Counted from the stretch's first letter, positions 1-7,870 are shown. The stretch is DNA of 31,804 nt from Actinobacteria bacterium UBA2286 (GCA_002345925.1 DDWM01000016.1:1-31804), one strand, 5' to 3'. Notes: generated from the sequence alone by a model not told the origin. Numbers and translations are program-made.

Positions 1-708
1 GAGTATAGATAGCCGACCGAGCTCTCCGGTCGCTATGAGCAGACCCATGATGATCAGCACAACGCCCGCCGCCCTGGACAATGCAAGCGAATGTCGATTG
101 AACCATCCCAGGGCAGCCGTCAATCGACCGAAGAAGACTGCGGTCAGCAGGAATGGCGTTGCCAGACCCAACGAGTACACGGCTAGCATGCTGGCGGAGC
201 GCACCGCATCCCCGGTCTGGGCGGCCATACCGAGAATGACGGCCAATATCGGCCCCACGCAAGGTGTCCAGCCGAAACCGAAAGCCAGGCCCATGACGAA
301 CGAGGCGCCGTGGCCGAAGCGTCGGGCCTTGGCCATCTCGAAACGAGCTTCACCGTATAGCCAGGGAACCTTGATCACGCCGAGCAAGAACACTCCGACC
401 AGAACGACCACGACACCTGCGGCGATGCCGAGGATGCTCTCGTAGCGGATCATGAACGGACGAAGGGCCCCGCTCGCAAAGCCAGCCGCTGCGCCAAGCA
501 ATATGAAAACAACAGAGAATCCAAGCGTGAACAGCGCGCTCGGGATGAGGATTCTGGCGACGCCAGACTCGCCCTTCTTCAACTCCCCGGCACTTAGGCC
601 GGTCATGAAAGAGAGATATCCGGGGATGAGCGGCAGCACGCACGGCGACAGGAACGACAAGAGTCCGCCAAGGAAGGCACCCAGGTAGCTTACGGTCGCA
701 TCAGGCAT
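1..708 (-). CDS. ccdA: CcdA-family thiol-disulfide electron transporter (3' end beyond window)
   Basis: Membrane protein that passes reducing equivalents from cytoplasmic thioredoxin to extracytoplasmic thiol proteins (DsbD-beta/CcdA family). The reading frame runs unbroken from ATG at 708 to position 1 (236 codons), so the C-terminus lies outside. The two conserved cysteine motifs are visible: SPCVLPL near residue 24 and TPCVGPIL near residue 150, each at the start of a hydrophobic segment; about six membrane segments can be seen. The ribosome site is weak (GGATGATCC before ATG). The gene has its own promoter at 791-819 with a CsoR-type operator in the spacer and a stem-loop in the leader. 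A thioredoxin gene elsewhere in the window has the same operator, which fits CcdA drawing electrons from that thioredoxin. Cytochrome c maturation is the classical role, but no cytochrome genes are in view. Confidence 0.9.
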   Translation of the reverse strand, partial: MPDATVSYLGAFLGGLLSFLSPCVLPLIPGYLSFMTGLSAGELKKGESGVARILIPSALFTLGFSVVFILLGAAAGFASGALRPFMIRYESILGIAAGVVVVLVGVFLLGVIKVPWLYGEARFEMAKARRFGHGASFVMGLAFGFGWTPCVGPILAVILGMAAQTGDAVRSASMLAVYSLGLATPFLLTAVFFGRLTAALGWFNRHSLALSRAAGVVLIIMGLLIATGELGRLSIL

Positions 709-752
709 GGATCATCCAATCATCAAGCACCGGATCTAATCGCGGGTACGGA

Positions 753-775
753 AGAGGCCGCTGCTCGCGGCCTCT
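753..775 (-). other. stem-loop in the ccdA 5' leader
   Basis: Perfect 9-bp stem (753-761 with 767-775) and 5-nt loop, lying between the predicted ccdA transcription start (about 784) and the ccdA start codon. No U-run follows on either strand, so it is not a standard terminator. It could stabilise the mRNA, attenuate transcription, or be a decayed terminator of the upstream HMA gene. Confidence 0.55.
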
Positions 776-790
776 GTTCGCAGCGCATAT

Positions 791-819
791 ACTATACCCC
801 CGGGGGGTATCCACGTCCA
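791..819 (-). promoter_or_regulatory. sigma-70-type promoter of ccdA
   Basis: On the minus strand, -35 TGGACG (819-814) and -10 TATAGT (796-791) are separated by 17 bp, and the spacer contains the CsoR-type palindrome. The same layout recurs before the regulator gene and before trxA. Predicted start about 784. Confidence 0.65.
794..810. promoter_or_regulatory. CsoR/CstR-type operator, copy 1 (ccdA)
   Basis: ATACCCCCGGGGGGTAT is a GC-centred palindrome with TAT/ATA ends, as known for CsoR and CstR operators. It occupies the promoter spacer and overlaps the -10, the position expected for repression. Matching copies are at 7851 and 9211. Confidence 0.75.
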
Positions 820-828
820 GTCGCAGGG

Positions 829-1053
829 CTACTCGGCAACCTCAGCGCCGTACCCTGCCTTCACGATTTCCGCGATGATGACTTCAGGGGTGACCCGCTC
901 GGCGTCGTAGACGACCTCTGTCATACCTGAAGCACTGTCCGCCACGGAGCTCTCAATGCCGTCTACATCGTCGAGGCTCATCTGTATGAGCATCGAGCAC
1001 GAGTGGCAGTGCATGCCGGTCGTAGTGAAGCGCGTTGTGACCAAATCAGACAT
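829..1053 (-). CDS. HMA-domain metal-binding protein (CopZ-like)
   Basis: A 74-residue single-domain protein of the heavy-metal-associated family. It carries GMHCHSC near residues 13-19, the CxxC that binds Cu(I) or another soft metal in CopZ/Atx1 chaperones, followed by the usual beta-alpha-beta pattern and a C-terminal AGYGAEV stretch typical of the last HMA strand. A GGAGGTTCTG ribosome site precedes the ATG. It lies 27 bp after the zinc-ribbon membrane protein gene in the same direction, so both are probably transcribed from the sigma-54 promoter at 1478-1493. No copper ATPase is in the window, so the partner is unknown. It could be a chaperone or a metal buffer. Confidence 0.8.
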   Translation of the reverse strand: MSDLVTTRFTTTGMHCHSCSMLIQMSLDDVDGIESSVADSASGMTEVVYDAERVTPEVIIAEIVKAGYGAEVAE

Positions 1054-1080
1054 CAGAACCTCCAGCGTTCGAGTATTCCG

Positions 1081-1437
1081 CTATTTGTCTCGCAATGCCG
1101 CTGCGCGGCTGGAATAACGAGGATCGAGCATTTCACCGCAGTAAGGACACATTCTCCATTGGCCGAGAACCGCTCGCTTGCACTCGGGGCACTCGGCGAT
1201 CTGAGTGTTTCCGACATCGCCGGAAGATGGAGGATCCTGAGCCAGTAGAACCCAAGCCAGGCCGCCGATGATGGACGCCGCCAACAAGGGAGCAAGCCAG
1301 CCAAACTCGGCCGCACCCGTGCAATTGGAGAATCCGTCGTCGGCATTGACCAGAAGAATGAGTCCAGCAACAAGCGAAACGACAGCGATGATACCCGCTG
1401 CAGCAACTATCACTCTTCGCTTGCTGTTTGGATGCAT
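1081..1437 (-). CDS. two-TM zinc-ribbon membrane protein, unknown function
   Basis: 118 residues. A basic N-terminus is followed by one hydrophobic helix (about 9-30), a short loop with one Cys, a second helix (about 47-65), and then a cytoplasmic-type zinc ribbon with CPEC (about 84) and CPYC (about 98) knuckles. I do not recognise a named family; zinc ribbons of this kind occur on many small membrane adaptors. It is the first gene after a strong -24/-12 sigma-54 promoter, with a 5' leader of about 30 nt, and it precedes the HMA protein gene. Start at ATG 1437 after AGGGTT. Function in metal or stress handling is inferred only from the HMA neighbour. Confidence 0.7.
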   Translation of the reverse strand: MHPNSKRRVIVAAAGIIAVVSLVAGLILLVNADDGFSNCTGAAEFGWLAPLLAASIIGGLAWVLLAQDPPSSGDVGNTQIAECPECKRAVLGQWRMCPYCGEMLDPRYSSRAAALRDK

Positions 1438-1477
1438 GCTCTAACCCTGCGACGATGTTGAAATACATGAACAGTAG

Positions 1478-1493
1478 TGCAAGCCTCGTGCCA
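1478..1493 (-). promoter_or_regulatory. sigma-54 (-24/-12) promoter
   Basis: Minus-strand TGGCACGAGGCTTGCA reads from 1493 to 1478. It matches the RpoN consensus TGGCAC(G)-N4-TTGC(A/T) at every conserved position, with exact GG-N10-GC spacing. It lies between the activator gene (ends 1521) and the zinc-ribbon gene (starts 1437); the predicted start is about 1467. The rpoN, kinase and activator genes directly upstream supply the needed machinery. Confidence 0.9.
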
Positions 1494-1520
1494 AGGGTTG
1501 ACAGTCGGCGGAGCTGGCGG

Positions 1521-2870
1521 TTACAGGCCGAACTTCTCCATTCGCGCTTCCAGAGTCTTGGTCGTAAGACCGAGAAGTTTCGCGGCCTTAGGAGCCGAAC
1601 CTCCAGTGCGCTCAAGTGCCTGGCGCAAGAAGTCGAGTTCGACTTCTTCTAAGCTGATACCGACCTCTGGCAGAACAAAGCATCGTTCGCCCGGCGAGCA
1701 CATCGCGACTCCGGCACGCACCTCCGAGGGCAGATCATCGACATCGATATCATCGCCTCTGGCAAGGATCCCTATGCGCTCGATGGTGTTCTCGAGTTCC
1801 CGGACATTGCCGGGCCATTGATATTCCACGAGCAACCTCATAGCTTCGTCAGAGAAGTGCCTGTCACCCGCCTTGTACTTCTCAAGGAAGTGCGCGATCA
1901 GGAGTGGAATCTCACTAGGCCTCTGACGGAGCGGCGGCACGGTGACCGGGACAACGTTCAGACGGTAGTAGAGGTCCTCCCTGAATTCCCCATCTGCGAT
2001 CAGCTGCTGGATGTCCCGGTTAGTGGCTGCCACGACACGCACGTCAACTTCAATCTGGCGCGTGCCACCAAGGCGCTCGAAAGTCCTCTCCTGCAGAACC
2101 CGTAGCAGCTTGACCTGAACGTTCGGGCTGATATCTCCGATCTCATCGAGGAATATCGTCCCGCCGTTCGCGAGTTCAAATCGCCCGGGCTTCGCCTGCA
2201 TGGCACCGGTGAATGCACCCTTCTCGTAACCGAACAGCTCGCTCTCCAGAAGCGTTTCAGGCAACGCACCTGCGCTCACGGAGATGAACGGCTTGGTCGA
2301 ACGGGCCGACATCGTGTGCATAGCACGAGCAACGAGCTCCTTGCCCGTGCCTGACTCGCCATAGACCATGACGGTGGCACTCGTCGGAGCGACCTTGCGT
2401 ATAGTCTCCAGAATGCCGAGCATCGACGGATCTGCCGCGACGATTCCCGAGACGTCGTAATCCCGGTCAAGCTCTTCACGAAGCCTTGTGACCTCGGCGG
2501 AGAGTTCGCTGACCTTGAGCGCCTTCTCGATGCTGATCTTGAGCTCTTCAAGGTCGAACGGCTTGGTCAGATACTCGCTCGCACCCGCCTTCATCGCCTC
2601 AACGGCACTCGTCACGTTGCCATGAGCCGTAAGCATGATGATAGGAAACGAGTATCCCTTTGCCCGTAGCCGACGCAGCACCTCCATGCCATCCGGCGCG
2701 GGCATCTTATGATCGAGCACCATGAGATCTGGTGGTTGCTCGTTGACGGTGGCCAGAACCGCCTTGCCGTCAGCCGCCTCCAGCACCTCGTAACCTTCGG
2801 CGCTCAACGCCTGGGCAAGCACCCAGCGCATGTTCTTCTCATCATCGGCAATCAGTACGCGCCGCTTCAT
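1521..2870 (-). CDS. NtrC-family sigma-54 enhancer-binding response regulator
   Basis: 449 residues with three domains. The receiver (about 1-120) has D9/D10, phospho-acceptor D53 and K103. The AAA+ domain (about 140-380) has Walker A GESGTGKE at 171-178, the sigma-54 contact loop GAFTGA at 218-223 and Walker B LDE at 241-243. The C-terminal Fis-type helix-turn-helix (about 405-449) binds enhancers. All motifs required to open sigma-54 promoters are intact. The ATG at 2870 overlaps the kinase stop codon (TGATG) and follows GAGGAGGACTG, so the pair is translationally coupled. It is close in layout to ZraR/AtoC regulators. The likely target is the sigma-54 promoter just past its own stop codon. 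Confidence 0.93.
   Translation of the reverse strand: MKRRVLIADDEKNMRWVLAQALSAEGYEVLEAADGKAVLATVNEQPPDLMVLDHKMPAPDGMEVLRRLRAKGYSFPIIMLTAHGNVTSAVEAMKAGASEYLTKPFDLEELKISIEKALKVSELSAEVTRLREELDRDYDVSGIVAADPSMLGILETIRKVAPTSATVMVYGESGTGKELVARAMHTMSARSTKPFISVSAGALPETLLESELFGYEKGAFTGAMQAKPGRFELANGGTIFLDEIGDISPNVQVKLLRVLQERTFERLGGTRQIEVDVRVVAATNRDIQQLIADGEFREDLYYRLNVVPVTVPPLRQRPSEIPLLIAHFLEKYKAGDRHFSDEAMRLLVEYQWPGNVRELENTIERIGILARGDDIDVDDLPSEVRAGVAMCSPGERCFVLPEVGISLEEVELDFLRQALERTGGSAPKAAKLLGLTTKTLEARMEKFGL
1627..1648. repeat. 22-bp palindrome, candidate enhancer (UAS) for the activator
   Basis: AAGAAGTCGA and TCGACTTCTT form perfect 10-bp arms around a 2-bp centre. The site is inside the 3' part of the activator gene, about 135-170 bp upstream of the sigma-54 promoter, which is normal enhancer distance. 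It also encodes the conserved EVELDF region before the helix-turn-helix, so part of the symmetry may be due to coding. Confidence 0.45.
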
Positions 2871-4405
2871 CAGTCCTCCTCATTGATCTGGAACACAGGC
2901 AGCGACACGACGAAGGTCGTGCCCTTCCTGAAGTCGCTCATTACTTCGATGTGTCCGTCGTGCTCATCCAGAATTCGGTGCACGATCGTCAACCCAAGTC
3001 CGGTACCCGCATCGCGCGTCGAGTAGAAGGGATCGAATACCTTCTTCAGATCTGCGGCGGGAATCCCGGGGCCATTGTCGGATATGGATATGGCAAGAAA
3101 CCCATCAACGACCCGTCCACTGACGGTGATCTTGCCCCCCGTGCCTTCCATCGCCTGAACGGCGTTCGATACCAGGTTCACGAATACCTGCTTCATCTGG
3201 TCCGGGTCGGCCATGATCTGCGGCAGAGCTCCGGTGTCTATCGCTGATATCGTCACCTTCGATTGTCCTGCAAACCGACGTGTGAACAAAATGACGTCTT
3301 CGATGACTTCCCCAATGTCCGTCAGCCGCAAGTAGGGCTTGGACGGCCTTCCGAAGTCGAGCAGAGCCTTGATGACGCGGTCGAGTCGATCGATCTCTTG
3401 CTTGATGACGCTCGTAGCCTCCAACACCCGGCCACGATCGCATTCAGACTCCTCGACCAACTGGACTGAAGCCCTGATGATGCCGAGCGGGTTTCGCACC
3501 TCATGCGCCACGCCCGCCGTCAACTCACCCATGGCAGCGAGCCGATCTGCACGTATGAGTTGGTCGGTCAGTGCCTTGACCTCGGACACGTCCTCGACAG
3601 TAACGACAGCGCCGAGTATGCGACCATCGACATCGCGCATCCGCGAAGTGGAGACCTGAACGTGTAGCACTCGGCCCGCTCGGGTGACCAACCGCATGTC
3701 TCGGACGGACTTTGGGATGCGTCCGTTGAGGACCTTTGTGACCTCGGCATCGAGTCCGGAGTCATCCGCGAAGAGCGTACCGATACGCCGCGGGACGATG
3801 TCGACCTCCCGCACGCCCAACATACGCTCAGCGGCCGGGTTGGCGGTTGCGACCGAGCCATCAGGACCGACGGTCATGACGCCAGACGTGATCGAGCGCA
3901 AGATCGACTGGGTGTAATCCTGGATGTTGACGAGCTGGATCGCGCGCTCCTCCAGCTTCCGGTACGCCTCCTCAAGCTGCTTGCTCAACTGGCGCAGGTC
4001 GCTCGTCTTAGCCTCGGCAAGGTCGCGCAACCAGCCGAACATCACACCGACAGCCAGGTACATCACGATTTCGTAAAGGTTGTCGATGTGTGCACCGAGC
4101 AAGCCGCCGAGCGAGACGGTGGCGTGCAACGCGAAGAGCAGGCTCGCGGCGATGGCCGTTATGAACCCGCCGCGTCGCCCAAAGACGAAACCCGAGTACA
4201 TGATCGGCAGGTAGTAAAGCTTTCGATACAACAGATGCATCGGTATTGCCTGCGCCGATGTGGTCGTGAACAGGTGTAAGACCGTGACGACCCCGAGCAG
4301 GATCACGATGAGCGCTACATCTCGCCCGTCGCTTCGCTGACCCGTGACGAGTGCCTGACCGGGTCGCGTGTCCAAACTCACGGACGGCTGTTGGTCCTTC
4401 TTCAT
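2870..4405 (-). CDS. membrane PAS sensor histidine kinase
   Basis: 511 residues from ATG 4405. An N-terminal membrane region (about 25-125) with several hydrophobic helices and almost no extracytoplasmic domain is followed by a coiled coil (about 130-160), a PAS domain (about 165-275), HisKA with H-box GVAHEVRNPLG (His near 298) and a HATPase with N, G1 (DNGPG) and G2 (GTGLGL) boxes. Its layout resembles AtoS/ZraS-type kinases that drive sigma-54 activators. Start 4405 is chosen because GAGGAAG precedes it and ATGA overlaps the rpoN stop; a GTG at 4423 would put the ribosome site inside the gene. The signal is unknown; with no sizeable sensor domain outside, it may sense within the membrane or through PAS. 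Confidence 0.9.
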   Translation of the reverse strand: MKKDQQPSVSLDTRPGQALVTGQRSDGRDVALIVILLGVVTVLHLFTTTSAQAIPMHLLYRKLYYLPIMYSGFVFGRRGGFITAIAASLLFALHATVSLGGLLGAHIDNLYEIVMYLAVGVMFGWLRDLAEAKTSDLRQLSKQLEEAYRKLEERAIQLVNIQDYTQSILRSITSGVMTVGPDGSVATANPAAERMLGVREVDIVPRRIGTLFADDSGLDAEVTKVLNGRIPKSVRDMRLVTRAGRVLHVQVSTSRMRDVDGRILGAVVTVEDVSEVKALTDQLIRADRLAAMGELTAGVAHEVRNPLGIIRASVQLVEESECDRGRVLEATSVIKQEIDRLDRVIKALLDFGRPSKPYLRLTDIGEVIEDVILFTRRFAGQSKVTISAIDTGALPQIMADPDQMKQVFVNLVSNAVQAMEGTGGKITVSGRVVDGFLAISISDNGPGIPAADLKKVFDPFYSTRDAGTGLGLTIVHRILDEHDGHIEVMSDFRKGTTFVVSLPVFQINEED

Positions 4406-5796
4406 CGGCGCTTCCTCGCCCACGAAGGATCGATGCCGATCTCCTCGCGATACTTCGCGACCGTACGCCGTGCCACATCGACGCCCTCGCCCGAGAGCGC
4501 CTCGGCGAGTTTTTGATCGGACAACGGGTGAGCAGGATCCTCCGCCTCGAGGAACTCCTTTATCCGCCGCTTGACGGTCGTTGCAGCCACGTCCATGCCG
4601 CTCGAAGTTCGGTAGCCGCCCGAGAAGAAATGCTTCAGCTCGAAGAGCCCGTACGGAGTCGCCATGTACTTGCCGGTGACGCCTCTGCTTATCGTACTAA
4701 GGTGCACGCCGACCTCAACCGCAACATCCTCCAGACGCAGCGGGCGCAAATCCCCGCGTCCGTCCTCGAAGAAGTCGTGCTGCGTCTCCAGGATGATTTC
4801 CGCGATGCGGCTCACCGTGTCCTTGCGTCGATCAACGTTGCGCAAGAACGATTCCGCCGAGCGGATCTTGTCCTTGAGGTACTTGCGCGTTTCTTCATCT
4901 GCGCTCGACTGGCTTCTTAGCATCTGTCTATACCGCGGGGAGACCTTCAGCGTAGGAACAGCCTCATTGTTCGGGATGATGAGCCACTCGTCGCCAAAAC
5001 GACGCAGCGTGACATCCGGCACCACGTAACCAGGAGCTTGCCCGGGTGAGAACGCCCCGGCCGGGCGGGGATTGAGCTGCTTGAGCTTATCGACGGTGTC
5101 ACGTACCTCATCCTCGCTGACGTGCTCCGCACGCGCGATCTTCCGTGTGTGACTCACCGCCACGGCGTCGAGATGATGCTCGATGAGCGCAAGTAGGAGT
5201 GGCGTGTCTATCCCAAGGTATGCGGCCTGGATCCTCAAGGCTTCGCGAACGTTCCTCGCGCCGACTCCGGGAGGGTCAAGTTGCTGGACAACCGACAGTG
5301 CCGTGTCGGCTACAGCGACGCTGACGCCCGTGATCGCAGCTATCTCGGCGCTATCCCCAACAAACAAGCCGTCATCATCCAGTGAGCCGATAATTGCTCG
5401 CGCCGCGCGCGCCACGTCAGCTGGTGCATCGACCATGCCCAGCTGATCGAGCAGATAGTCATCGAAAGACTGTACTCCGCCAACGAACTCGTCGGAGTTT
5501 ATCTCCTCCTGGTTAGGATCGCGCGGAGACCCTGAATCCAGCTGCTCAAGGTCGTCGTATTGATCAAGCCAGTCATCCCAGGCGCGCTCTTCTTCAGGAT
5601 CGTCGCCACGATCATCGAGTTCTTCAGCGGGCTCGGGCTCGTCCTCTTCCAGTTCAAGGACGGGGTTTTCCAGCAACTCGGTCTCGATGAGCGTCTGAAG
5701 CTCAGCAACCGGCATCGCAAGAATAGTAAGCCCCTGGTAGACCTGGGGCGACAGGGTGACTTTTTGCCGTAGTTCCGGTCTGTGGGAAAGTTCCAT
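4402..5796 (-). CDS. rpoN: RNA polymerase sigma-54 factor
   Basis: 464 residues, normal length. Region I (1-48) is Gln/Leu-rich and contacts the activator; an acidic linker (about 50-110, many Glu/Asp) is region II; the core-binding domain follows; the C-terminus carries a helix-turn-helix and the RpoN box ARRTVAKYRE (about 445-454) that reads the -24 element. AGAGGAG precedes the ATG. It is the first gene of a coupled rpoN-kinase-activator operon. This is uncommon: rpoN is usually near lptB/hpf in proteobacteria, and most actinobacteria lack it. A possible promoter (TGGTGA, 17 bp, GAATAT) lies in the 102 bp upstream, with low certainty. Confidence 0.96.
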   Translation of the reverse strand: MELSHRPELRQKVTLSPQVYQGLTILAMPVAELQTLIETELLENPVLELEEDEPEPAEELDDRGDDPEEERAWDDWLDQYDDLEQLDSGSPRDPNQEEINSDEFVGGVQSFDDYLLDQLGMVDAPADVARAARAIIGSLDDDGLFVGDSAEIAAITGVSVAVADTALSVVQQLDPPGVGARNVREALRIQAAYLGIDTPLLLALIEHHLDAVAVSHTRKIARAEHVSEDEVRDTVDKLKQLNPRPAGAFSPGQAPGYVVPDVTLRRFGDEWLIIPNNEAVPTLKVSPRYRQMLRSQSSADEETRKYLKDKIRSAESFLRNVDRRKDTVSRIAEIILETQHDFFEDGRGDLRPLRLEDVAVEVGVHLSTISRGVTGKYMATPYGLFELKHFFSGGYRTSSGMDVAATTVKRRIKEFLEAEDPAHPLSDQKLAEALSGEGVDVARRTVAKYREEIGIDPSWARKRR

Positions 5797-5898
5797 TGAG
5801 ACTCCTCTGGCACGCGTTTCCCAGCCGCGGTGGCGCGGCCCTTAGCAAACTACGTACCAGGAGGTATATTCCCACGAAATCGCGGTTCTCACCACATG

Positions 5899-6879
5899 CT
5901 AGACAGCCGGCGGCAACTCATCTCGAGCAGCCGGTGACATCTGCGATACGACTATCGCCGCAATTACCAGCAATCCTCCAAGCATCTGCGCCACGCCGAG
6001 CGATTCTCGGAACAACAGCCATGCAAGAATTGCCGCCAGAACCGGTTCGAGGGTGGCGGTTACCGAAGCCTCAGTCGCGCGAATGTGCTTGAGGGCTTTC
6101 AGGAATGCCCCGAACGGCACGACCGTGCTGGTGAATGCGATGAAGACCACGGCTGCAAACGTACGCATATCAGACAGCGTCTCGAAGATGGGCCCGGGGC
6201 CACCAAGCACCACGAACCAGAATATCGTCGCTGCTCCAAGTCCGTACGTCAGCAGCGTCCATGCTGAGAACTTGTGAGCTGCCCAGCGTCCCATCAAGGT
6301 GTAGCCCGCGAAAAACCCTGCCGAGGCGAATCCCCAGGCCAGCCCCGCACCAGAGACGCTCAGTCCGGCACCACCGATGGCGCCAACCACGAGCGCGCAA
6401 CCTGTGACCGATAGCATTACAGAGGCTGGCAGTGCCCAGGTGAAGCGGTCTCGCAGGAATCCGACCGACACGACAAGCACGATCACCGGCGCTAGGTACT
6501 CAAGCAAGATCGCAGTCGCGACGTTAGTGAGCGAAATGGTCTTGAAGTAGCTGAAATGAACGAGCGCCAGGCCGACGACGCCGAAGAACCCAAGAAACGG
6601 CAGGTCCTTGACGCGAACGCGAAGCGCCTTTCTGCGAGAAATCAGCAGATAGGTGAAGAGCATCAGAAACGCAACCAACGCGCGCGATGCGGCCAACATC
6701 ACAGGATCGATGTCGATCCCGAGCGGAGGGAACGGCCAACCTGCGGTGGTCGGGTTCAGCGGCGTGAAGAGCCACTTCGCTCCGAGCCCGCCGGTAGCCC
6801 AGCAAACTGCGGCCAGTGTGGCTAATCCGTATCCAGTCAGCTTGTCTTTGCGATTCTCATCAGATACGGGCATTGGCAC
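5899..6879 (-). CDS. EamA/DMT-family transporter
   Basis: 326 residues with about ten hydrophobic helices in two repeated EamA halves (about 15-150 and 175-315), including the typical EYLAPVIV and LEPVLAAILAWLLFRESL segments. The family exports amino acids and other metabolites; E. coli EamA (YdeD) exports cysteine-pathway metabolites. The substrate here cannot be read from sequence. Start is GTG 6879 (GGAATAAGAC before it) or ATG 6873; both lie within 10 bp of the CDF stop, so it is the second gene of the CDF operon and may fall under the CsoR-type operator at 7851. Confidence 0.85.
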   Translation of the reverse strand: MPMPVSDENRKDKLTGYGLATLAAVCWATGGLGAKWLFTPLNPTTAGWPFPPLGIDIDPVMLAASRALVAFLMLFTYLLISRRKALRVRVKDLPFLGFFGVVGLALVHFSYFKTISLTNVATAILLEYLAPVIVLVVSVGFLRDRFTWALPASVMLSVTGCALVVGAIGGAGLSVSGAGLAWGFASAGFFAGYTLMGRWAAHKFSAWTLLTYGLGAATIFWFVVLGGPGPIFETLSDMRTFAAVVFIAFTSTVVPFGAFLKALKHIRATEASVTATLEPVLAAILAWLLFRESLGVAQMLGGLLVIAAIVVSQMSPAARDELPPAV

Positions 6880-6882
6880 GTC

Positions 6883-7824
6883 TTATTCCGATTCTTCGGC
6901 GGCTTGCAGTTCGGTCTTTCGCTTCTGATACTCGTCGAGCGGTTCAAGATGTGCAATGACGTCTGTGACCTGACTCAGGCTCTCACAGATGGACTTCTCC
7001 ACTCGCTCGGCGATTGCATGGCCCTCGGCCACGCTCACCGTCGGATCCACCTGAATGTGAAGATCCACGTACACCTCAGCGAGAGGACCCCTCGTCCGAA
7101 CCTCGTGGCAGCCCAGGACACCGGGTACCGCAAGAGCCACGGCCGAGATTTCCTCTGGAGCGATTCTGGCTCTGTCGGAGAGAGTCTCATTCGCCGACTT
7201 GAAGACACGTAGGGCCGCAAAGACGATGAACCCGGCGACTACAAGGCCAACGATTGGATCCGCGATGGGGAATCCCAGCTTCACCGCGATGAGTCCGATG
7301 ATTACGCCGACACTGACAAGGATATCGCTGCCGGTGTGGCTCGCATCGGCCACAAGGATCTCGCTACCCAGGCGCTTCCCCACCCTGCGCTCGTACCTTG
7401 TGACGAAGACGTTGATACAAAGCGTGCCGAACATGACGGCGAATGATACGACATCGACGCGCGCCGGCTCGCCGGGGTTCACTAACCGATCGAAGGCCGA
7501 GCTCCCTACGCGCCAGGCAGCCAGCATCAGCATCGCACCGATGATCACCGAAGCAAACGTCTCGTACTTTGAATGCCCGTATGGATGATCGCTGTCTGCG
7601 GGTCGCGCGGCAATGCCCATCGCGAGAAGCCCGATCACATTGGAGGTACCGTCAAACATCGAATGGAATCCGTCGGCCGTCATTCCAACCGACCGGGTAA
7701 TGAGGCCATACCCGAGCTTGGCGACAGCCACAAGTATGTTCAGGCCAAGTATGACCCAGAGAACGCGCTTGATCGTGGCAGCACGCGAATTGTCGATGCC
7801 GCTTCTGGCCTTGCTGTAACCCAT
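6883..7824 (-). CDS. cation diffusion facilitator (CDF) efflux protein
   Basis: 313 residues from ATG 7824. About six membrane helices are followed by a cytoplasmic ferredoxin-like domain (about 215-300). Transport-site pairs are visible: H54xxxD58 in TM2 and H163xxxD167 in TM5, the HD-HD set of zinc-type CDFs rather than the DD-DD set of manganese exporters. Start 7824 is preferred over an ATG at 7887 because AAAGGGG precedes it and the upstream start would run through the operator. It is divergent from the CsoR-family gene with a shared intergenic region. The CsoR-type operator may repress both directions, although the minus-strand promoter is less clear than the plus one. Confidence 0.88.
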   Translation of the reverse strand: MGYSKARSGIDNSRAATIKRVLWVILGLNILVAVAKLGYGLITRSVGMTADGFHSMFDGTSNVIGLLAMGIAARPADSDHPYGHSKYETFASVIIGAMLMLAAWRVGSSAFDRLVNPGEPARVDVVSFAVMFGTLCINVFVTRYERRVGKRLGSEILVADASHTGSDILVSVGVIIGLIAVKLGFPIADPIVGLVVAGFIVFAALRVFKSANETLSDRARIAPEEISAVALAVPGVLGCHEVRTRGPLAEVYVDLHIQVDPTVSVAEGHAIAERVEKSICESLSQVTDVIAHLEPLDEYQKRKTELQAAEESE

Positions 7825-7840
7825 CCCACGCCCCTTTGGC

Positions 7841-7870
7841 TTGTCGACGCATACCCCCAGGGGGTATAGT
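7841..7870 (+). promoter_or_regulatory. promoter of the CsoR-family regulator gene
   Basis: -35 TTGTCG (7841-7846), 18-bp spacer, -10 TATAGT (7865-7870). The operator fills the spacer and shares the TAT of the -10, giving autoregulation. The predicted leader is about 45 nt with AAGGGAG before the ATG. Confidence 0.65.
7851..7867. promoter_or_regulatory. CsoR/CstR-type operator, copy 2 (regulator and CDF genes)
   Basis: ATACCCCCAGGGGGTAT is a perfect palindrome around a central A, between the divergent regulator and CDF genes. It differs from copy 1 mainly at the centre. Confidence 0.8.

Noticed and set aside
753..775. Stem-loop as the terminator of the HMA gene
   Set aside because: No U-run, and it lies after the predicted ccdA promoter; kept only as a leader structure.
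5811..5826. TGGCACGCG on plus near the rpoN start, possible -24 element
   Set aside because: No GC at the -12 position and no gene in that direction.
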